A DNA stretch of 64,000 bases from Halanaerobiaceae bacterium ANBcell28 (GCA_037623315.1 JBBJJH010000011.1:56981-120980); one strand, 5' to 3'. Positions 52,562 through 63,507 are shown, numbered from the stretch's first letter. Numbers and translations are program-made. Notes: generated by a model not told the origin, from the letters alone.

Positions 52562-54024
52562 AATATCAGAGAGAACTGCCCAAAGATCTTTCACCTGTAA
52601 AAAGAATAGAAAACTGGCAGGAGTTTAAGCTTCCTTTTAGTATGGAGGCTTCTCAAATCCAGGGTGCCAGATGTATGGAATGTGGCATACCTTTTTGTCA
52701 TAGTGGTATAGAATTGAATGCTTTAACATCTGGCTGTCCTATTAACAATCTAATCCCTGAATGGAATGATCTCATATATAGAGGACTGTGGCAGGAGGCA
52801 GTAAAAAGGTTGCTTAAGACAAACAACTTTCCAGAGTTCACAGGCAGGGTTTGCCCGGCCCCCTGTGAAGGCTCCTGTACACTAGGGATGAACGAACCCG
52901 CAGTTACAATTAAAGCCAATGAATATCAAATAATTGAAAAGGCTTTCAAAGAGGGTTGGATTAAAGCAGAACCACCAATATATAGGACAGGAAAAAATGT
53001 GGCCATTGTAGGTTCTGGCCCCTCAGGCCTAGCCTGTGCAGATCAATTAAACAAAGAAGGACATCATGTAACTGTTTATGAAAGAGATGATAGAGTAGGT
53101 GGACTTTTAACCTATGGAATACCTAATATGAAACTTGATAAAGTGAAAGTAGTACAACGAAGAATTGATTTGATGAAAGAAGAAGGAATTGATTTCATCA
53201 CCAATACCGAGGTTGCTAAAGATATATCTCTTTCTAAATTGAAAGAGGACTATGATGCACTTGTCTTGTGTGGAGGAGCTACTAAGCCAAGAGATTTAGA
53301 TCTTCCTGGGAGAGAATTAAATGGTGTCCATTTTGCTATGGATTTTTTAAAGGCTAATACGAAAAAGATACTGGATTCAGTAATTCCTTCTAAGTATATA
53401 AGTAATGAGTATATAAGTGCTAAGGATAAGAAGGTGATAATTATTGGTGGAGGAGATACTGGAACAGATTGTCTTGCTACTTCAATTAGACAGGGTTGTG
53501 AAAGTGTGGTCCAGTTTGAGATCATGCCTCAGGCAGCTGAAGAACGTCAGGCAGATAATCCCTGGCCTGAATGGCCTAAAACCTTAAAAGTGGACTATGG
53601 TCAGGAAGAAGCTATTAGCTTATATGGTTCAGATCCTCGCAATTATCAAATTATGAGCAAAAAATTCGAAGGAGATGAGCAGGGTAATTTGCAGGAAGTT
53701 CACACTGTCAATATCAAGTGGGAAAAAAATGAATCAGGACGTTTTATTCCTGTAGAAATACCAGGGACAGAAAAGGTCTGGAAGGCTGATCTTGTCTTAT
53801 TGGCAATGGGTTTTATTGGTCCCGAAAAAACATTAATAGAAGAGATTGGATTGGAACAGGATCAACGCTCAAATGTTAAAGCAGACTATGGTGATTTTTC
53901 TACTAATATAGACGGTATTTTTGCTGCAGGTGATATGAGAAGAGGTCAGAGTCTGGTAGTATGGGCTATTGATGAAGGTCGCAAGGCAGCTAAGGCTGTA
54001 GATGAGTTTTTATCAAAATTATAA
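52537..54024 (+). CDS. gltD: Glutamate synthase small subunit
   Basis: A 495-residue NAD(P)H-dependent electron-input subunit. The N-terminus has two [4Fe-4S] cysteine sets: [26 protein letters not shown] and [16 protein letters not shown]. An FAD site follows ([28 protein letters not shown]) and then the NAD(P)H site ([21 protein letters not shown]), and the FAD-binding end [25 protein letters not shown]. It passes electrons to the GltB FMN. The ATG follows GGGAGGATGG inside gltB, so the subunits are coupled. Confidence 0.95.
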   Translation: MGKTRGFIEYQRELPKDLSPVKRIENWQEFKLPFSMEASQIQGARCMECGIPFCHSGIELNALTSGCPINNLIPEWNDLIYRGLWQEAVKRLLKTNNFPEFTGRVCPAPCEGSCTLGMNEPAVTIKANEYQIIEKAFKEGWIKAEPPIYRTGKNVAIVGSGPSGLACADQLNKEGHHVTVYERDDRVGGLLTYGIPNMKLDKVKVVQRRIDLMKEEGIDFITNTEVAKDISLSKLKEDYDALVLCGGATKPRDLDLPGRELNGVHFAMDFLKANTKKILDSVIPSKYISNEYISAKDKKVIIIGGGDTGTDCLATSIRQGCESVVQFEIMPQAAEERQADNPWPEWPKTLKVDYGQEEAISLYGSDPRNYQIMSKKFEGDEQGNLQEVHTVNIKWEKNESGRFIPVEIPGTEKVWKADLVLLAMGFIGPEKTLIEEIGLEQDQRSNVKADYGDFSTNIDGIFAAGDMRRGQSLVVWAIDEGRKAAKAVDEFLSKL

Positions 54025-54113
54025 GAAATATTAATTTGTAGTTATACTGGAGGTTTTTGAAAGCTTATATAAAGTGAGTTGTGTATGGCTTGAAGTATAA
54101 AGGAGTGGAGAAA

Positions 54114-55343
54114 ATGTTTATAGATGATAAAATTGCTCAACGTTTAGGTGGATTGAACTTTGGCAAGGATAAAGAAATATATAAATTTGAGAAGATTAAA
54201 AGGGCAAAAATTGCTGCATTAAAGGAAAATCCTAATAGAGAAATAATAGATATGGGGGTAGGAGAGCCTGATAAACCAGCTGATTTATCTATAGTGAAAG
54301 TGCTTGCTGAAGAAGCAGCTAAAGCTGAAAATAGGTTTTATGCTGATAATGGTATATTGGAATTCCAGGAATCTGCAGGAAGATTTTTAGAAGAGGTATA
54401 TGGTGTAAAGATAAAAGATCCTGAAAAGCAGATAATTCATGGTATTGGATCTAAGCCAATATTGGCTATGCTACCAATTGTCTTTATAAATCCAGGAGAT
54501 TATTTACTAAGCACTTCTCCTGGTTATCCTGTCACATCAACTTATACTAAATTTCTGGGAGGAGAAGTTCATAACTTAGCTTTAAAAGAAGAAAATAATT
54601 TCTTTCCTGATTTTACTGAAATACCTGAAGAGATATTAAAAAAAGCGAAACTTTTATATATATGTTACCCCAATAATCCTATTGGTCAGGTGGCAAACAA
54701 AGAATTCTTTGAGAAGGTAGTTGATTTTGCAAAAAAGAATAATATATTTGTTATCCATGATGCTGCATACTCAGCTCTGACTTTTGATGGCTATTCTCCA
54801 CTGAGCTTTTTATCAGTTGAAGGTGCTATGGATGTAGGAGTTGAAGTACACTCAATGTCAAAATCATATAATATGACTGGCTGGAGGATGGCCTTTGTAG
54901 TAGGAAATGAGAAAGCAATTAAAGGATATGGAACAGTTAAGGATAATAGTGACTCGGGTCAGTTTCGAGCTATTCAGAAAGCATCAGCATATGCTTTAGA
55001 TCATCCAGAATTGATTGATGTAAATCGAGAAAGATATTCAAGGAGATTTGACCTATTAATTGATGCTTTGAAAGATATTGGCTTTGATGCTAGGAAGCCT
55101 AAGGCTTCTTTTTATAGCTATGTTAAAATGCCTCTTGGTACTGAAGATGGTATTAGATTTAACAATGCAGAAGAATGTTCAACATATCTTATCAAAGAAG
55201 CTGGAGTATCAACAGTTCCATGGGATGATGCTGGCTCATATTTACGTTTTTCTGTAACCTTTGCAGCTGAAGATGAGCTTGAAGAGAAAGAGATTATCCA
55301 GGAATTTAGGGAGCGAATGAAAAAACTGAAACTTGTATTCTGA
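54114..55343 (+). CDS. dapL: LL-diaminopimelate aminotransferase
   Basis: The start is set at ATG 54114, after AAAGGAGTGGAG; the frame is open from 54081. The 409-residue fold type I PLP enzyme has DMGVGEPDKPAD, ENRFYADNGILEFQESAGRFL, IHGIGSKPILAMLP, YICYPNNPIGQVA and the lysine motif HSMSKSYNMTGWRMAFV. The whole pattern, including TVKDNSDSGQF and STVPWDDAGSYLRFSVTF, fits DapL rather than aspartate aminotransferase. It moves the amino group of glutamate onto tetrahydrodipicolinate, giving LL-diaminopimelate in one step. Its place after gltBD links it to glutamate supply, and dapF acts next. Confidence 0.85.
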   Translation: MFIDDKIAQRLGGLNFGKDKEIYKFEKIKRAKIAALKENPNREIIDMGVGEPDKPADLSIVKVLAEEAAKAENRFYADNGILEFQESAGRFLEEVYGVKIKDPEKQIIHGIGSKPILAMLPIVFINPGDYLLSTSPGYPVTSTYTKFLGGEVHNLALKEENNFFPDFTEIPEEILKKAKLLYICYPNNPIGQVANKEFFEKVVDFAKKNNIFVIHDAAYSALTFDGYSPLSFLSVEGAMDVGVEVHSMSKSYNMTGWRMAFVVGNEKAIKGYGTVKDNSDSGQFRAIQKASAYALDHPELIDVNRERYSRRFDLLIDALKDIGFDARKPKASFYSYVKMPLGTEDGIRFNNAEECSTYLIKEAGVSTVPWDDAGSYLRFSVTFAAEDELEEKEIIQEFRERMKKLKLVF

Positions 55344-55356
55344 AGGGGGTTTTAAT

Positions 55357-56487
55357 ATCAAAGCTATATTAGTTCTTGAAGATGGATTTTCTCTTGTGGG
55401 TAAGACTTTTGCTGGTAGTGGAGAAATCTTTGGTGAACTAGTCTTTAACACAAGTATGACTGGTTATCAGGAAATAATTACTGATCCATCATATAAGGGG
55501 CAGATTGTAACAATGACTTATCCTCATATAGGTAACTATGGTATAAATACTGAGGATAATGAATCAAGTAGGCCACAGCTGGAAGCAATTGTAGTTCGTG
55601 AATATTGTGATTTTCCATCTAACTGGCAATCAGTAGAGAGTCTTAAAAGCTTTTTAAATAGATACAATATTATAGGAATTGAAGGAATAGATACTAGGGC
55701 TTTAACACTTCATATTAGAGAAAAAGGTGCTATGAAAGCAATTATATCTACTATTGATGATGATATAAAAAGTTTACAGGAAAAAGTGAATTCTTATCCT
55801 GGTCTTATTGGTGTAGATATGGTAGCTAAAGTTAGCTGTAAAAATGAGTATACATGGAATGAAAATGGTAAATATAATGTTTTGGCTATTGATTATGGTA
55901 TTAAAAAAAGTATCTTAAAAGAACTTGAAAAAAATAACTGTCGGGTAACTGTTGTACCTGCTGATACCTCAGCAGAAAAAATATTGGAAAAAGATCCTGA
56001 TGGAATCTTCCTTTCCAATGGCCCTGGCGATCCTGCTGCTGTTCCCTATGCAGTAGAAACAGTAAAAGAACTCATGGGGAAAAAGCCGATTTTTGGTATA
56101 TGTTTCGGACATCAAATTCTGGCTCAGTCACTTGGTTTAGAAACCTATAAATTGAAATTCGGTCACAGAGCTGCTAATCATCCTGTAAAAGACTTGAAAA
56201 CACAGCATGTAGATATATCAAGTCAGAATCATGGTTTTTGTGTAAAATTTGCTGAAGAAAAAGATTATCTAGCAGAGCATAATAATATTAATACAAATTA
56301 TCTTGTTGAGAATACTTGTCCAAAAGACCTGGAGATTACTCATATTAATCTAAATGATAATACTATTGAAGGTTTAAATCATCCTAGACTAAAGTGTTTT
56401 TCTTTACAATATCATCCTGAGGCTGGACCTGGTCCTCACGATGCAAGGCATGTTTTTGAGGACTTTATAAAGTTAATGAGTGAATAA
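55357..56487 (+). CDS. carA: Carbamoyl phosphate synthase small subunit (possible ATC start)
   Basis: The 376-residue protein matches CarA fully: [53 protein letters not shown], the class I glutaminase with Cys in [15 protein letters not shown] and the His/Glu of [14 protein letters not shown]. Family members begin Met-Lys-Ala-Ile-Leu; here the codon at the Met position is ATC 55357, seven bases after the ribosome site GAAGGGGG. The only canonical start in frame upstream is TTG 55333, which has no ribosome site and lies inside dapL. Either ATC is used or there is a base error. CarA supplies ammonia from glutamine to CarB. Confidence 0.9.
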   Translation: MKAILVLEDGFSLVGKTFAGSGEIFGELVFNTSMTGYQEIITDPSYKGQIVTMTYPHIGNYGINTEDNESSRPQLEAIVVREYCDFPSNWQSVESLKSFLNRYNIIGIEGIDTRALTLHIREKGAMKAIISTIDDDIKSLQEKVNSYPGLIGVDMVAKVSCKNEYTWNENGKYNVLAIDYGIKKSILKELEKNNCRVTVVPADTSAEKILEKDPDGIFLSNGPGDPAAVPYAVETVKELMGKKPIFGICFGHQILAQSLGLETYKLKFGHRAANHPVKDLKTQHVDISSQNHGFCVKFAEEKDYLAEHNNINTNYLVENTCPKDLEITHINLNDNTIEGLNHPRLKCFSLQYHPEAGPGPHDARHVFEDFIKLMSE

Positions 56488-56539
56488 TAGTAATTGCTTC
56501 ATCAACAGAAAAAAGCTAATTCTAAAAGGATGTGATAAG

Positions 56540-59500
56540 ATGCCAAAACGGACTGATATAAAGAAAATATTGATTGTTGGTTCTGGACCTATAGTTATTG
56601 GCCAAGGTTGTGAATTTGATTATTCTGGTTCTCAGGCCTGTAAGGCTTTAAAAGAAGAGGGTTATGAAATTGTTTTAATTAATAGTAATCCTGCTACGAT
56701 AATGACAGATCCTGAAATGGCTGACAAAACATATATAGAACCTATTGATCCAGGAATTGTAGAAAAAATAATTGCCAAAGAAAGGCCGGATGCCTTACTT
56801 CCCACTTTAGGAGGGCAGACCGGGCTTAATATTGCCTCAGCACTTCATGAGAATGCTGTGTTGAAAAAATATAATGTAGAATTAATCGGGGCAAACTTTG
56901 AGGCAATTCAAACAACTGAAGATCGTCAATTATTTAAAGATGTGATGAATAAGATAGATGTTGGAGTATTGAAAAGTGCTCATGTTACTACATTAGAAGA
57001 TGCCCTTGCTTTTGCAGATCAACATTCTTATCCATTGATAATAAGACCTTCTTTTACTCTTGGGGGCTCTGGTGGGGGAATTGCCTATAATGTTGAAGAA
57101 TTAAAGGAAATTGCCAGTAGTGGTATATCTTTAAGCCCTACCAATCAAATATTAATTGAAGAGTCAATTATCGGATGGAAAGAATATGAACTGGAATTAA
57201 TGAGAGACAAAAATGATAATGTAGTAATTGTATGTTCAATAGAGAATCTTGATCCTATGGGTATCCATACTGGTGATAGTATCACTGTTGCTCCAATACA
57301 AACATTGTCTGATAGAGAATATCAGGATATGCGAAATGATGCCCTGAAGATTATCCGTGAAGTTGGAGTAGAAACAGGAGGGTCTAATATTCAGTTTGCT
57401 GTTAATCCTGAGGATGGTCGTAGAGTAGTGATTGAAATGAATCCACGGGTCTCACGTTCATCTGCTCTAGCTTCCAAGGCTACTGGATTTGCTATAGCAA
57501 AAATAGCTGCAAAGCTGGCTGTAGGCTATACGCTCGATGAACTGGACAATGAGATCACTTATGAAACCCCTACTTGTTTTGAACCTGCCATTGATTATGT
57601 AGTCACTAAAATACCCCGCTGGGATTTTGAAAAATTTCCTGGAGTAAAGAATGAACTTACAACACAAATGAAATCTGTTGGTGAAGTAATGGGTATTGGA
57701 AGAAGCTTTAAAGAATCACTACAGAAAGCTTTGCGTTCTATGGAACAGGATAGGTATGGCTGGGGTGCTGATGGTAAAGATATCTATAGTTATCAGGAAT
57801 TAAGCAATATTGCTTTTGCGTTTAAGGATAAAAATAGATATTCAAAGCAAGAGTATTCTAAGGTAGAAGAGACGATCAATGATATCAAAGCTAAGTTAAT
57901 TACGCCAAATAATCAGCGTATTTTTTATTTGCGATATGCTTTGCTAATTGGCATGGATATTGATGATATATATAAATATACAAAGATAGATAAATGGTTT
58001 CTTTATAATTTGCAAGAAATACTAGAAATGGAATTTGAATTAAGAAAACATAGTTTAGATAATATAGATGAGGATTTGTTTTATCAGGCCAAACAATATG
58101 GCTTTTCTGATAAACAATTGGCCTATATTTTTAAGACTGATGAAAAACAAATTCGGGAATATAGAGAGAAAGCAGCAATAGGAGCTGTTTTTAAACTTGT
58201 TGATACCTGTGCAGGTGAATTTAAGGCTTACACTCCTTACTATTATTCCAGTTATGATTTTACAGATGAAAGTCATAGATCAGAGAAAAGCAAAATTATG
58301 ATTTTAGGTGGAGGCCCTAATCGTATTGGACAGGGTATAGAATTTGACTATTGCTGTGTGCAGGCGGCTTATTCTTTGAAAGAAGAAGGCAAAGAGGTTA
58401 TAATGGTAAACTGTAATCCTGAAACTGTTAGTACTGATTATGATAGCTCTGATAAACTATATTTTGAAGCAATTACCTTAGAAGATGTACTGAGTATTTG
58501 TAAAAAAGAAGATCCAGATGGTGTTATCCTCCAATTTGGGGGACAAACACCATTAAAATTGGCCTTTGCACTTGAAAAAGAGGGTATTAATGTTCTAGGT
58601 ACCTCTCCTAAAAGCATTGATCTTTCTGAGGATAGAGAAAAATTTTCTGAAATTCTTAAAAAATTAGCTTTAAAACAACCGGCCAATGGGATTGCATATT
58701 CATATCAAGAGGCAAAAGAAATTGCTGAAAGAATTGGCTACCCGGTTCTGGTCAGACCTTCATATGTTCTAGGGGGAAGGGCTATGGAGGTAGTTTACGA
58801 TAGTTCATCTCTGGAAGATTATATTGAAAAGGCTGTTGACTTATCTCCTGAACATCCTATATTAATTGACAGGTTCCTGGAATCAGCTATTGAAGTTGAT
58901 GTAGATGCTCTTGCAGATGGTGAAAACTGTATTGTAGGAGGTATTATGGAGCATATAGAAATGGCCGGGGTTCATTCAGGTGATAGCGCTTGTGCCTTGC
59001 CTCCTTATAGTCTATCAGATGATATTCTTGAAGAGATAAAGATACAGACAAAGAAACTAGCAAAGGAATTAGATGTGTTTGGATTATTAAATATTCAATT
59101 TGCAGTTAAGGACAAGGAAATATTTATACTGGAAGTGAATCCAAGGGCCTCTCGAACTATACCATTTGTAAGTAAGACAATAGGTAAGTCCCTTGCTAAA
59201 ATGGCCACCAGAGTAATGTTAGGAGAAAAAATTGTAAATTTAGACATAAGTGAATACAAGAGGACTGAATATATTGCAGTTAAAGAAGCTGTTTTTCCTT
59301 TTAACAAATTTCCTGGTGTAGATATTGCTCTGGGTCCGGAAATGCGTTCCACAGGTGAAGTAATGGGTATTGATGAAAATTTTGGTTTAGCTTTTGCCAA
59401 GGCACAGTTATCAGCAGGTGTAGTTTTACCACTTGAGGGTAATGTATTAATTACAGTTAGTGATAGACAAAAGTCTAATTTACTCCAAATTGCCAAACGA

Positions 59501-59836
59501 TTTATCAAACAGGGATTTTCACTATTAGGCACAAAAGGGACAGCTCAATATTTAAGAGAACATGGACTTGAAATAAAGACAGTTCCTAAAATTGATGAAG
59601 GCAGACCAGATATACTGGATTATATGAAAAATAATCAGCTGCAGTTTTTGATCAACAATCCTGAAGGAAAGGGAGCACTGGATGATGAGATAAAAATGAG
59701 AAGAGAGGCTCTGACAAAGAATATACCACATGCAACTACAATTCAGGGAGCTCTGGCTGCTATCGAAGGTATAGAAGAGTTGAAGGCAAATAAGCAGGCT
59801 GTAAAGGCTTTACAGGAGTATTATCAAGTGAAGTAA
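56540..59836 (+). CDS. carB: Carbamoyl phosphate synthase large subunit
   Basis: The start is set at ATG 56540 after AAAGGATGTG; the frame is open from 56480. The 1098-residue protein has two homologous ATP-grasp halves: the first opens [30 protein letters not shown] and has [15 protein letters not shown]; the second opens [29 protein letters not shown] and has [16 protein letters not shown]. The C-terminal MGS-like allosteric domain holds [16 protein letters not shown]. It makes carbamoyl phosphate for arginine and pyrimidines. It ends the gltBD-dapL-carAB operon and is followed by a terminator. Confidence 0.96.
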   Translation: MPKRTDIKKILIVGSGPIVIGQGCEFDYSGSQACKALKEEGYEIVLINSNPATIMTDPEMADKTYIEPIDPGIVEKIIAKERPDALLPTLGGQTGLNIASALHENAVLKKYNVELIGANFEAIQTTEDRQLFKDVMNKIDVGVLKSAHVTTLEDALAFADQHSYPLIIRPSFTLGGSGGGIAYNVEELKEIASSGISLSPTNQILIEESIIGWKEYELELMRDKNDNVVIVCSIENLDPMGIHTGDSITVAPIQTLSDREYQDMRNDALKIIREVGVETGGSNIQFAVNPEDGRRVVIEMNPRVSRSSALASKATGFAIAKIAAKLAVGYTLDELDNEITYETPTCFEPAIDYVVTKIPRWDFEKFPGVKNELTTQMKSVGEVMGIGRSFKESLQKALRSMEQDRYGWGADGKDIYSYQELSNIAFAFKDKNRYSKQEYSKVEETINDIKAKLITPNNQRIFYLRYALLIGMDIDDIYKYTKIDKWFLYNLQEILEMEFELRKHSLDNIDEDLFYQAKQYGFSDKQLAYIFKTDEKQIREYREKAAIGAVFKLVDTCAGEFKAYTPYYYSSYDFTDESHRSEKSKIMILGGGPNRIGQGIEFDYCCVQAAYSLKEEGKEVIMVNCNPETVSTDYDSSDKLYFEAITLEDVLSICKKEDPDGVILQFGGQTPLKLAFALEKEGINVLGTSPKSIDLSEDREKFSEILKKLALKQPANGIAYSYQEAKEIAERIGYPVLVRPSYVLGGRAMEVVYDSSSLEDYIEKAVDLSPEHPILIDRFLESAIEVDVDALADGENCIVGGIMEHIEMAGVHSGDSACALPPYSLSDDILEEIKIQTKKLAKELDVFGLLNIQFAVKDKEIFILEVNPRASRTIPFVSKTIGKSLAKMATRVMLGEKIVNLDISEYKRTEYIAVKEAVFPFNKFPGVDIALGPEMRSTGEVMGIDENFGLAFAKAQLSAGVVLPLEGNVLITVSDRQKSNLLQIAKRFIKQGFSLLGTKGTAQYLREHGLEIKTVPKIDEGRPDILDYMKNNQLQFLINNPEGKGALDDEIKMRREALTKNIPHATTIQGALAAIEGIEELKANKQAVKALQEYYQVK

Positions 59837-59887
59837 TGTAAGACATACTTTGAGTATTTTTCAGCTATAGAGATAAAATAATATCAA

Positions 59888-59929
59888 AAGAGAAGATTCC
59901 CTTTCTACGGGATTCTTCTCTTGTATTTT
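59888..59929 (+). terminator. Terminator after carB
   Basis: AAGAGAAGATTCCC pairs with GGGATTCTTCTCTT with one mismatch, loop TTTCTAC, followed by GTATTTTG. It closes the long amino-nitrogen operon. Confidence 0.8.
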
Positions 59930-59946
59930 GTATAAGATGATTAAAC

Positions 59947-60101
59947 TTAAGCTAACATAGATTTCAAGAACCATAGGTTCTTACTATATCCTGCAACATG
60001 ATCTTCAAATACGCCTACAATCTCAAAGTCGCCTGCACTATCTGCTGAATTTCTAATTTCTATTGCTAAGATAAATATTCATTTAATTTACTATAATTCA
60101 T
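59947..60101 (-). pseudogene. Dps-like ferritin remnant with internal deletion
   Basis: On the - strand an AAGGAGA site precedes an ATG ending at 60101 and MNYSKLNEYLS, the usual start of Dps proteins, followed at once by stops. In a shifted frame the Dps-like C-terminus follows: AIEIRNSADSAGDFEIVGVF, then EDHVAGYSKNLWFLKSMLA and a stop at 59947. The central ferroxidase part, about 90-100 residues, is gone. Confidence 0.65.
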
Positions 60102-60168
60102 ATAGATTCTCCTTTTTTTAGTTTGGCTATGATTATAATACCCTAATAGATTATATTTATTAAAAATA

Positions 60169-60687
60169 TTATGTTCTATAACGTGGTGCCGCTACAGTCC
60201 AGCCCTTCATTTTTCCATATTCAAAATAATTATCAAATATACTTATTTCTTCCATTAATACTTCTTTAAATAGTTCCCTTAGCTCAGGGGTTTCGGCTGA
60301 AATAAAACCTGCCATATGAAGATTCAAAAATGCCTGTATTCCTCTCATAACTCTTCTGTAAATATATCTATCAGTAATTTCTTCAACATTATGTGTTTGT
60401 GTGACAGCTTCTGGAGCTTTAGGGGGAAGAGGTATACCATATTTATTAGCAAAATTTTCAGTTCTATTTGCCTGTTTTTTGACTTTTTCAAGTCCTTTTG
60501 TTAAAACTGCCTTTAAGTCTTCATCTTTTGCAAAATTATGCAAGAGTTGAGTGATTTCAATAACTTCATATCTTTGTACTAGAGTATCCCAAATATGCCA
60601 TACCTCCTGCACTGTTATTTCCTTTTGAAGTTCGTTAACAGATTTTGCTGTATCTGATAGCTTATCTATATAATCCATTACTTTCAT
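60169..60687 (-). CDS. DUF3231-like helical protein
   Basis: A 172-residue, nearly all-helical protein with no signal peptide. AEVW-type helices (ITVQEVWHIWDTLVQRYEVIEITQLLHNFAKDEDLKAVL), the NKYGIPLPPKAPEAV linker and the end EVLMEEISIFDNYFEYGKMKGWTVAAPRY fit DUF3231 or the related CotF-like four-helix proteins, some of which are spore-associated. His and Glu residues occur in the helices, but no clear diiron set can be asserted. AAAGGAG precedes the ATG. It lies beside the dps remnant in the accessory end of the window. Confidence 0.55.
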   Translation of the reverse strand: MKVMDYIDKLSDTAKSVNELQKEITVQEVWHIWDTLVQRYEVIEITQLLHNFAKDEDLKAVLTKGLEKVKKQANRTENFANKYGIPLPPKAPEAVTQTHNVEEITDRYIYRRVMRGIQAFLNLHMAGFISAETPELRELFKEVLMEEISIFDNYFEYGKMKGWTVAAPRYRT

Positions 60688-60907
60688 CTTTTAAACGCTC
60701 CTTTATTTTGAATATATATGGATATTATTTTCTTATAAAAATGTAGTTATTCATATTTAATAGAAATATTAAACTTTATTTTAAAACAAAGTAAATTTTA
60801 TAATTTTATGTCGAAGTGAAGGACTTTTACTTTTTAATATAGAAATATTTAGTGTATGAAAGGAGGTTTCGTAAGAATATGCTTAATAATTTACCTATGA
60901 CTGTATT

Positions 60908-61358
60908 ATGTCGCTTAGATTGTGTTTTAGAACTCATAAAAGAAGAGGTTCCTATAAAGGAAAGTTTATAATACAGATTCTTGCTAGTTTAGAAGATGTA
61001 AATAAAGAAGATAGAATAGAAGCTAATAGAGAAGCATTAATAAAATGGTATAGAAAACATGCAGAAATAAAAAATCAAGAACTAGTAGATAAGTATAAAA
61101 CTAAGATAGGTGTAAAACCTAATAAAGTTCGGGTGAGAAATATGGAGTAGTTGTAGCACTAAAGGTAATATCAATATTAACTGAAAGATTGTAATGGCAC
61201 CTATGTCTATTGTTGGCTTATATAGTTGTTCACGAACTTACTCATTTAATGTATAATAATCATTCCAAAGGTTTTGGAAAATTGTAGAGACAATAATTCC
61301 CGATTATAAAGATACGCAGGAATGGTTGAGGGTTAATGGGAGCAGACTGGATTTTTAA
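60908..61358 (+). pseudogene. YgjP-like (DUF45) metallopeptidase remnant
   Basis: Frame 1 gives REALIKWYRKHAEIKNQ and KTKIGVKPNKVRVRNME, then stops. Shifted frames continue with WSSCSTKGNININ, KIVMAPMSIV, VVHELTHLMYNNHSKGF and FWKIVETIIPDYKDTQEWL, ending DF-stop at 61358. This is the order of DUF45/YgjP proteins (WYR.., RVRN, WGSC, HELTH, FW..). There are at least three frameshifts and one Trp-to-stop change. The 80-residue frame at 60908-61150 is therefore a fragment, not a gene. Confidence 0.75.
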
Positions 61359-61398
61359 GTATATTTAAGAAAACATTGCTTTATTTGGAGGTGAGTAA

Positions 61399-61508
61399 AT
61401 GGAAATTAAACTTAGTGAAAAAGAATATAAAGACTTGTTAGAAATGATTTATATGTCAATGAATTTATTGATAATGGTTTAGATAATATTATAATTGATG
61501 AAGATTAG
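61399..61508 (+). pseudogene. Fragment of an unknown small protein
   Basis: GGAGGTGAGTAA precedes ATG 61399 and MEIKLSEKEYKDLLEMIYMS. The frame soon ends, while another frame continues with YVNEFIDNGLDNIIIDED and a stop at 61508. A frameshifted remnant is the simplest reading; the family was not recognised. Confidence 0.45.
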
Positions 61509-61944
61509 CTTGTTCTGGAGAGCTCAAGCTATATCAAACATTAGAGGAATATATATAAGGCTTGTATATCTGTATTATTATGGTAGAATATAATTAGATA
61601 AAGTATTTTTAACCTTAAAGTTAATATAGGGTGAAATAGAACAGTTTGGTTTTGATTATAGAATGCAATTATCTTTTGAACAAGGTATAGAATTAGCAGA
61701 AGCATTTAATATAAACTTTTATGACTACCTTTGAGTGAAAGGTAGCTTTTTGATATATGAAATAAGATTACTTTAAAGGTATTATGATTTTTATATAGAA
61801 ATGTATTTATATACAAAGAATAGAAAAGCTTTAGCAAGTATTTAGTTTCTTGATTCCTCAGTATGGTTATAATATAAATAATATAATATAAATAACATAT
61901 AGGAACTGCTCTGAAAAAAATCAAGCTAGAAAGGTGGGTGCATA
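61509..61944. other. Decayed intergenic stretch
   Basis: No intact gene. One fragment (FDYRMQLSFEQGIELAEAFNINFYDYL, stop near 61734) is followed by a terminator. The rest is AT-rich with scattered stops in all frames. Confidence 0.5.
61725..61751 (+). terminator. Terminator in the decayed stretch
   Basis: CTACCTTT (61725-61732) pairs with AAAGGTAG (61738-61745), loop GAGTG, then CTTTTTT. It marks the end of a former gene. Confidence 0.8.
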
Positions 61945-63507
61945 ATGAAAGAGTTTAATACTACTGGTGTATGTATTCCAAAAAAACATTATATGGTTGA
62001 TATAAGTAATAAACTGGATCAACTTGAAAGCTTAGTTGAGAGAGGAAAATATTTTACTATTAATAGACCAAGACAGTACGGTAAAACTACAACCATGTAT
62101 TTATTGTCAAAAAGGCTGGAGAAAAAGAATTATCTTGTAATAAAATTGAGCTTTGAAGGGTTTGATAAAGAAATATATAAAAACCAATCTCTTTTTATAG
62201 AAGAGTTTATATTAGCTATTATGGAAAAGTTGGAATTACAAAAAAAATATGAACTTATTGATATATTAAAAGCAGGCTTAGGAAAAACAAATAATATGAG
62301 GAGCTTATCCAGGCTTTTAACGGCTTTTGCCCAAAGTACAAATTATAAAATTATTTTAATGATTGATGAAGTGGATAAAAGCAGTAATAATCAGCTGTTT
62401 TTAGATTTTATTGCAATGTTACGCAATAAATTTCTTTTAAGAGAACAAAATGAAGATAAAACCTTTCATAGCGTAATTTTAGCTGGTATTTACGATGTTA
62501 AAAATCTAAAACTAAAGTTAAGGGATGATGAAGAAAAAAAATATAATAGTCCCTGGAATATTGCTGTTGATTTTGATATAGAGATGGATTTTAATCCTAA
62601 AGAAATAGCTACAATGTTAAAATCATACCAGAAAGAAAATACTTTTAAAATAAACGTACCTAAAATAGCTGATAAGCTATATTACTATACTTCTGGTTAT
62701 CCATATTTGGTCAGTAAACTCTGCCAAATAATAGATGAAAAGATTATAAATAAAGACAAAAAGTTATGGACAGAAAAAGATATTGAAAAGGCTGTTAAAA
62801 TTATATTGAATATTAGCAGTGTAAACTTTGATAGTCTAATAAAAAATCTGGAAAACAATCAAGATTTATACGAATTAGTATATGATTTAATAGTTGAAGG
62901 TTTAAGTAAAGCATATAATATTGATAATCCTGTAATTGAAAAAGGTGTATTATATGGAATTTTTGATAACGATAATGGTTTTTTAAAGATTCATAACAGG
63001 ATATATGAACAAAGGATTTATAATTATATGATATCAAAAATTGAGACTAATATTGATATGAATTTCTATAACTACACAGATAATTTTCTTACAGATGAGG
63101 GTTATCTGGACTTTGAAAAAGTTCTTGAAAAATTTCAGCTCTTTATTAAAGAAGAATATAGTGATAAAGATATAGAATTTTTGGAGAGAAATGGGCGTTT
63201 AGTATTTCTTGCTTTTATAAAACCAATTATAAATGGTAAAGGCTTTGATTTTAAAGAAGTACAGACATCTCAGGAAAAAAGATTAGACGTAGTAATTACC
63301 TATCTTGATAAAAAGCATATAGTGGAATTGAAAGTCTGGCGTGGAGAGAAATATCATCAAAAAGGTCTGGAACAGTTGTCGGATTATTTAGAGAGACAGA
63401 ATGTTGATAAAGGATATTTGTTATGTTTTGATTTTAATCAGAACAAAGAATATAAACAGGAAAGAATCAAGTTAAAAGATAAGGAAATATACGCAGTCTG
63501 GGTTTAG
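61945..63507 (+). CDS. AAA-like ATPase with C-terminal PD-(D/E)XK nuclease-like domain
   Basis: A 520-residue protein. The Walker A site is RPRQYGKTT (residues 41-49) and the Walker B is IILMIDEVDKS (about 135-145), an AAA_14-like ATPase with a winged-helix region (YYYTSGYPYLVSKLCQIIDE). The C-terminus has KRLDVVITYLDKKHIVELKVWRG near residues 448-470, the D-x(n)-E-x-K core of PD-(D/E)XK nucleases, as in DUF1703-type proteins. The family is common and often multicopy in anaerobes; its role is unknown, and defence or mobile-element links have been suggested. The ATG follows AAAGGTGGGTG. It lies in a decayed region. Confidence 0.75.
   Translation: MKEFNTTGVCIPKKHYMVDISNKLDQLESLVERGKYFTINRPRQYGKTTTMYLLSKRLEKKNYLVIKLSFEGFDKEIYKNQSLFIEEFILAIMEKLELQKKYELIDILKAGLGKTNNMRSLSRLLTAFAQSTNYKIILMIDEVDKSSNNQLFLDFIAMLRNKFLLREQNEDKTFHSVILAGIYDVKNLKLKLRDDEEKKYNSPWNIAVDFDIEMDFNPKEIATMLKSYQKENTFKINVPKIADKLYYYTSGYPYLVSKLCQIIDEKIINKDKKLWTEKDIEKAVKIILNISSVNFDSLIKNLENNQDLYELVYDLIVEGLSKAYNIDNPVIEKGVLYGIFDNDNGFLKIHNRIYEQRIYNYMISKIETNIDMNFYNYTDNFLTDEGYLDFEKVLEKFQLFIKEEYSDKDIEFLERNGRLVFLAFIKPIINGKGFDFKEVQTSQEKRLDVVITYLDKKHIVELKVWRGEKYHQKGLEQLSDYLERQNVDKGYLLCFDFNQNKEYKQERIKLKDKEIYAVWV

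Noticed and set aside
52698..53525. Antisense open frames inside gltD, carB, smc and others
   Set aside because: They lie opposite strongly conserved genes, lack ribosome sites and have codon patterns explained by the sense strand.
60908..61150. An 80-residue hypothetical protein
   Set aside because: Its C-terminal half is the middle of a YgjP-like protein whose remaining motifs continue in other frames, so it is a fragment.
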